Of a DNA stretch of 53,478 nucleotides, positions 52,230 to 53,478 are shown piece by piece. The translations under genes and the position numbers were made by a program. The notes beneath the pieces were generated by a model, which saw only the letters and a list, made by a program, of their open reading frames with translations, searched no databases and was not told the DNA's origin. Position 1 is the stretch's first letter; each line of letters begins with the position of its first letter. The DNA comes from Rhizobium mayense (lineage in GTDB: Bacteria; Pseudomonadota; Alphaproteobacteria; Rhizobiales; Rhizobiaceae), in contig NZ_JARFYM010000039.1 of assembly GCF_030272705.1 (NCBI RefSeq), forward strand, positions 1-53,478. The letters are read 5' to 3'.

Positions 52230-52544
52230 ATGGACAACGAGGTCTCATTCGAGACTGGTGGCGAAAGAGCGTCTCGTTATAGAGCGATGCGAGAATCCGA
52301 TTTGAAGGCGTTAGCAGTTTCCGCGATCCGCGAACACCGCCGACTTCTAGCCGCCGATGAAGCTGTCTACGAAGAGTGGACCCTTGCAGCCGCCAACGCC
52401 TCAATTTCCAGCGATGTGCTCAAAAGCCTGCAGGATGAGTATGTCGAACGTCAAAAGAAGTCAGAAGCGCAGCAGGAAGAACTCTCGGAAATCATCGATG
52501 CGCTTGGCTATGTTCCTGATGTGCCCTCAGAGGACGACGAATGA
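52230..52544 (+). CDS. traM: TraR antiactivator TraM
   Basis: 104 residues, helical: LKALAVSAIREHRRLLAADE, ending SEIIDALGYVPDVPSEDDE. The pattern AIR-HRRL and the end IDALGYVPDVP match TraM of Ti/Sym plasmids, which binds TraR directly and holds conjugation off until the quorum is reached. Its N-terminus differs from the Agrobacterium protein. GGAGG lies 11 bases before the ATG. Convergent with traR; the genes are separated by 3 bp. Confidence 0.85.
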   Translation: MDNEVSFETGGERASRYRAMRESDLKALAVSAIREHRRLLAADEAVYEEWTLAAANASISSDVLKSLQDEYVERQKKSEAQQEELSEIIDALGYVPDVPSEDDE

Positions 52545-52547
52545 TGG

Positions 52548-53252
52548 TTAGACCAGACCGCGGTCCTTCGCGATTGCCACGAGTTGCGGGATCGTCGCGG
52601 CATTCAGCTTCTTGCGTGCGCTATCGAAATAGTGCTGCACTGTTCTTGGGGTAATTCCCATTAAAACAGCAATCTCCCACGCTTTCTTGCCCTTTGCCGC
52701 CCACGTAAGACACATGGCCTCCCTTGGTGAAAGGAGCCGGCTAGGTGCGACGATCGTCGACGCAGCTATGATCTTCAGGCGATAGTGAATTGCCAAGACC
52801 GCCTGCAGCGGGCTTAGTTGCTTCTGACATTTTGAAATATCAGATTTGTTCCCCGAGGAAGCAAATGTCAGCATAATGGTTGAGCCGAAACTGCCCTGAA
52901 CGGGAACTGTCACACCACTGCGAATACCATGTTCTACCGCTTCATCCCGAAAACGCTTGAACTCAGAGGTTCCACGAGACGGCCAGTCATCGATCGTCCA
53001 GGAAAACATCTCCATCCGGCGTTTGGCTTCCGTAACTACCGGATCAACCCGAGAATATTGGTTGCGTAGGTAAATTTTCTGCCATTTCTCGGGATAAGAA
53101 CTGAGTACGCGGGCTTCGAGGCCTTCCGTTTGCAGGTACGCAAAGAATTCAAATCCACACGAATGAACGAAACCTTTGAGCCCGCGTTTTATCATCCGTT
53201 CATCATATGAGGCTTCAACCATGTCGATGAGAGCGCTTAAGGCTGGATCCAC
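52548..53252 (-). CDS. traR: LuxR-type quorum-sensing activator TraR
   Basis: 234 residues, the normal length of TraR, when started at GTG 53252 with AGGAG 9 bases upstream. With this start, W57, Y61, D70 and W85 fall at exactly the positions of the acyl-homoserine-lactone pocket in Agrobacterium TraR, a strong check on the start. The C-terminus has the LuxR/GerE helix-turn-helix (LSPREAMCLTWAAKGKKAWE, AVLMGITPRTVQHYF). On binding its signal it activates tra operons; TraM antagonises it. No traI synthase gene is in the window, so the signal is made elsewhere. Confidence 0.93.
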   Translation of the reverse strand: MDPALSALIDMVEASYDERMIKRGLKGFVHSCGFEFFAYLQTEGLEARVLSSYPEKWQKIYLRNQYSRVDPVVTEAKRRMEMFSWTIDDWPSRGTSEFKRFRDEAVEHGIRSGVTVPVQGSFGSTIMLTFASSGNKSDISKCQKQLSPLQAVLAIHYRLKIIAASTIVAPSRLLSPREAMCLTWAAKGKKAWEIAVLMGITPRTVQHYFDSARKKLNAATIPQLVAIAKDRGLV

Positions 53253-53379
53253 AGACCTGTCTCCTTTCTTTTGAAGTGAAGGCCCCCGCTCCTTCGAGCG
53301 GTGATACAGATCTGCGGCCGTCAGCGCAAACATCTATTCACCTCTCTCGTGCATTCAAAACCTTCTGACTAAAAGATTA

Positions 53380-53478
53380 TGAACCGCGCCGGGTTTGCCG
53401 GAGGCCGTTTGGTTTAAGTTATGCGGCCATGGCTGGCGCGTCCAGCATGGCATAGTAACGTTCTTCGGCTTCGGCAGG
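53380..53478 (-). mobile_element. IS3-family element, end only
   Basis: The last 20 codons on the minus strand (53478-53419) read AEAEERYYAMLDAPAMAA and stop, the usual C-terminus of IS3-type transposases of the PPAEAE type. Outside this, bases from about 53380 (TGAACCGCGCCGGGTTTGCC) resemble a terminal inverted repeat of that group. The remainder of the element lies beyond the window, so I cannot say whether it is complete. Confidence 0.55.

Overview
The window looks like part of a large, self-transmissible plasmid or symbiotic replicon of a Rhizobiaceae alphaproteobacterium (Rhizobium or Sinorhizobium type). The evidence is a complete Ti/Sym-type conjugation region (traCDG divergent from traAFBH around an oriT core, followed by traM and traR), many plasmid-borne families typical of rhizobia (DUF736, DUF1419, DUF3991/Toprim, ArdC, ParB-like protein, giant methylase-helicase), a RhiA-like protein, and several RpoN/NifA-type promoter signatures. 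No rRNA, tRNA, CRISPR array or replication gene was seen.

Layout. (1) 1-2167: a TetR-type repressor gene, cut by the window edge, faces an SDR oxidoreductase and an MDR-type reductase; two tandem operator-like repeats lie between. (2) 2533-5913: a secreted small protein, a phage tail-collar protein and a RhiA-like protein on the minus strand, then a decayed zone with a GH13/trehalose-synthase-like pseudogene, a small proline-rich protein and an ISL3 transposase fragment. (3) 6250-15672: a secondary-metabolite locus. A two-module NRPS, a MATE exporter overlapping it by four bases, and a phosphopantetheinyl transferase lie downstream of two diverged copies of a NifA/sigma54-type promoter region. 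(4) 16153-20540: a minus-strand operon of two very small genes, a flavin-dependent acyl-CoA-dehydrogenase-like monooxygenase and an aldo/keto reductase. It is preceded by a near-consensus sigma54 promoter and two NifA-type upstream activator sites. A methyltransferase lies on the other side of the activator sites, followed by another near-consensus sigma54 promoter that leads into a non-coding, terminator-ended stretch.

(5) 21130-42618: plasmid accessory backbone. It contains a decayed hipBA pair, Toprim and DUF1419 proteins, a 1,696-residue DNA methylase-helicase, a phospholipase D pseudogene, a ParB-like protein with two downstream genes, three copies of ArdC (one intact, two broken), a truncated tyrosine recombinase beside an 18-bp inverted repeat, a TauE-type exporter, DUF736, a WGR protein and several tiny genes. 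(6) 42702-53252: conjugation genes and their quorum-sensing control (TraR, TraM), with an XRE regulator. An IS3-family element begins at 53380 and runs off the window.

Working model. The conjugation block moves the replicon under acyl-homoserine-lactone control. Regions 3 and 4 look like cargo switched on by RpoN and probably NifA, that is, under low oxygen or in nodules. They could make and export a small peptide-derived metabolite and run an oxidative tailoring pathway. The promoter assignments rest on motif reading only; the metabolite and the roles of the tiny genes are unknown.
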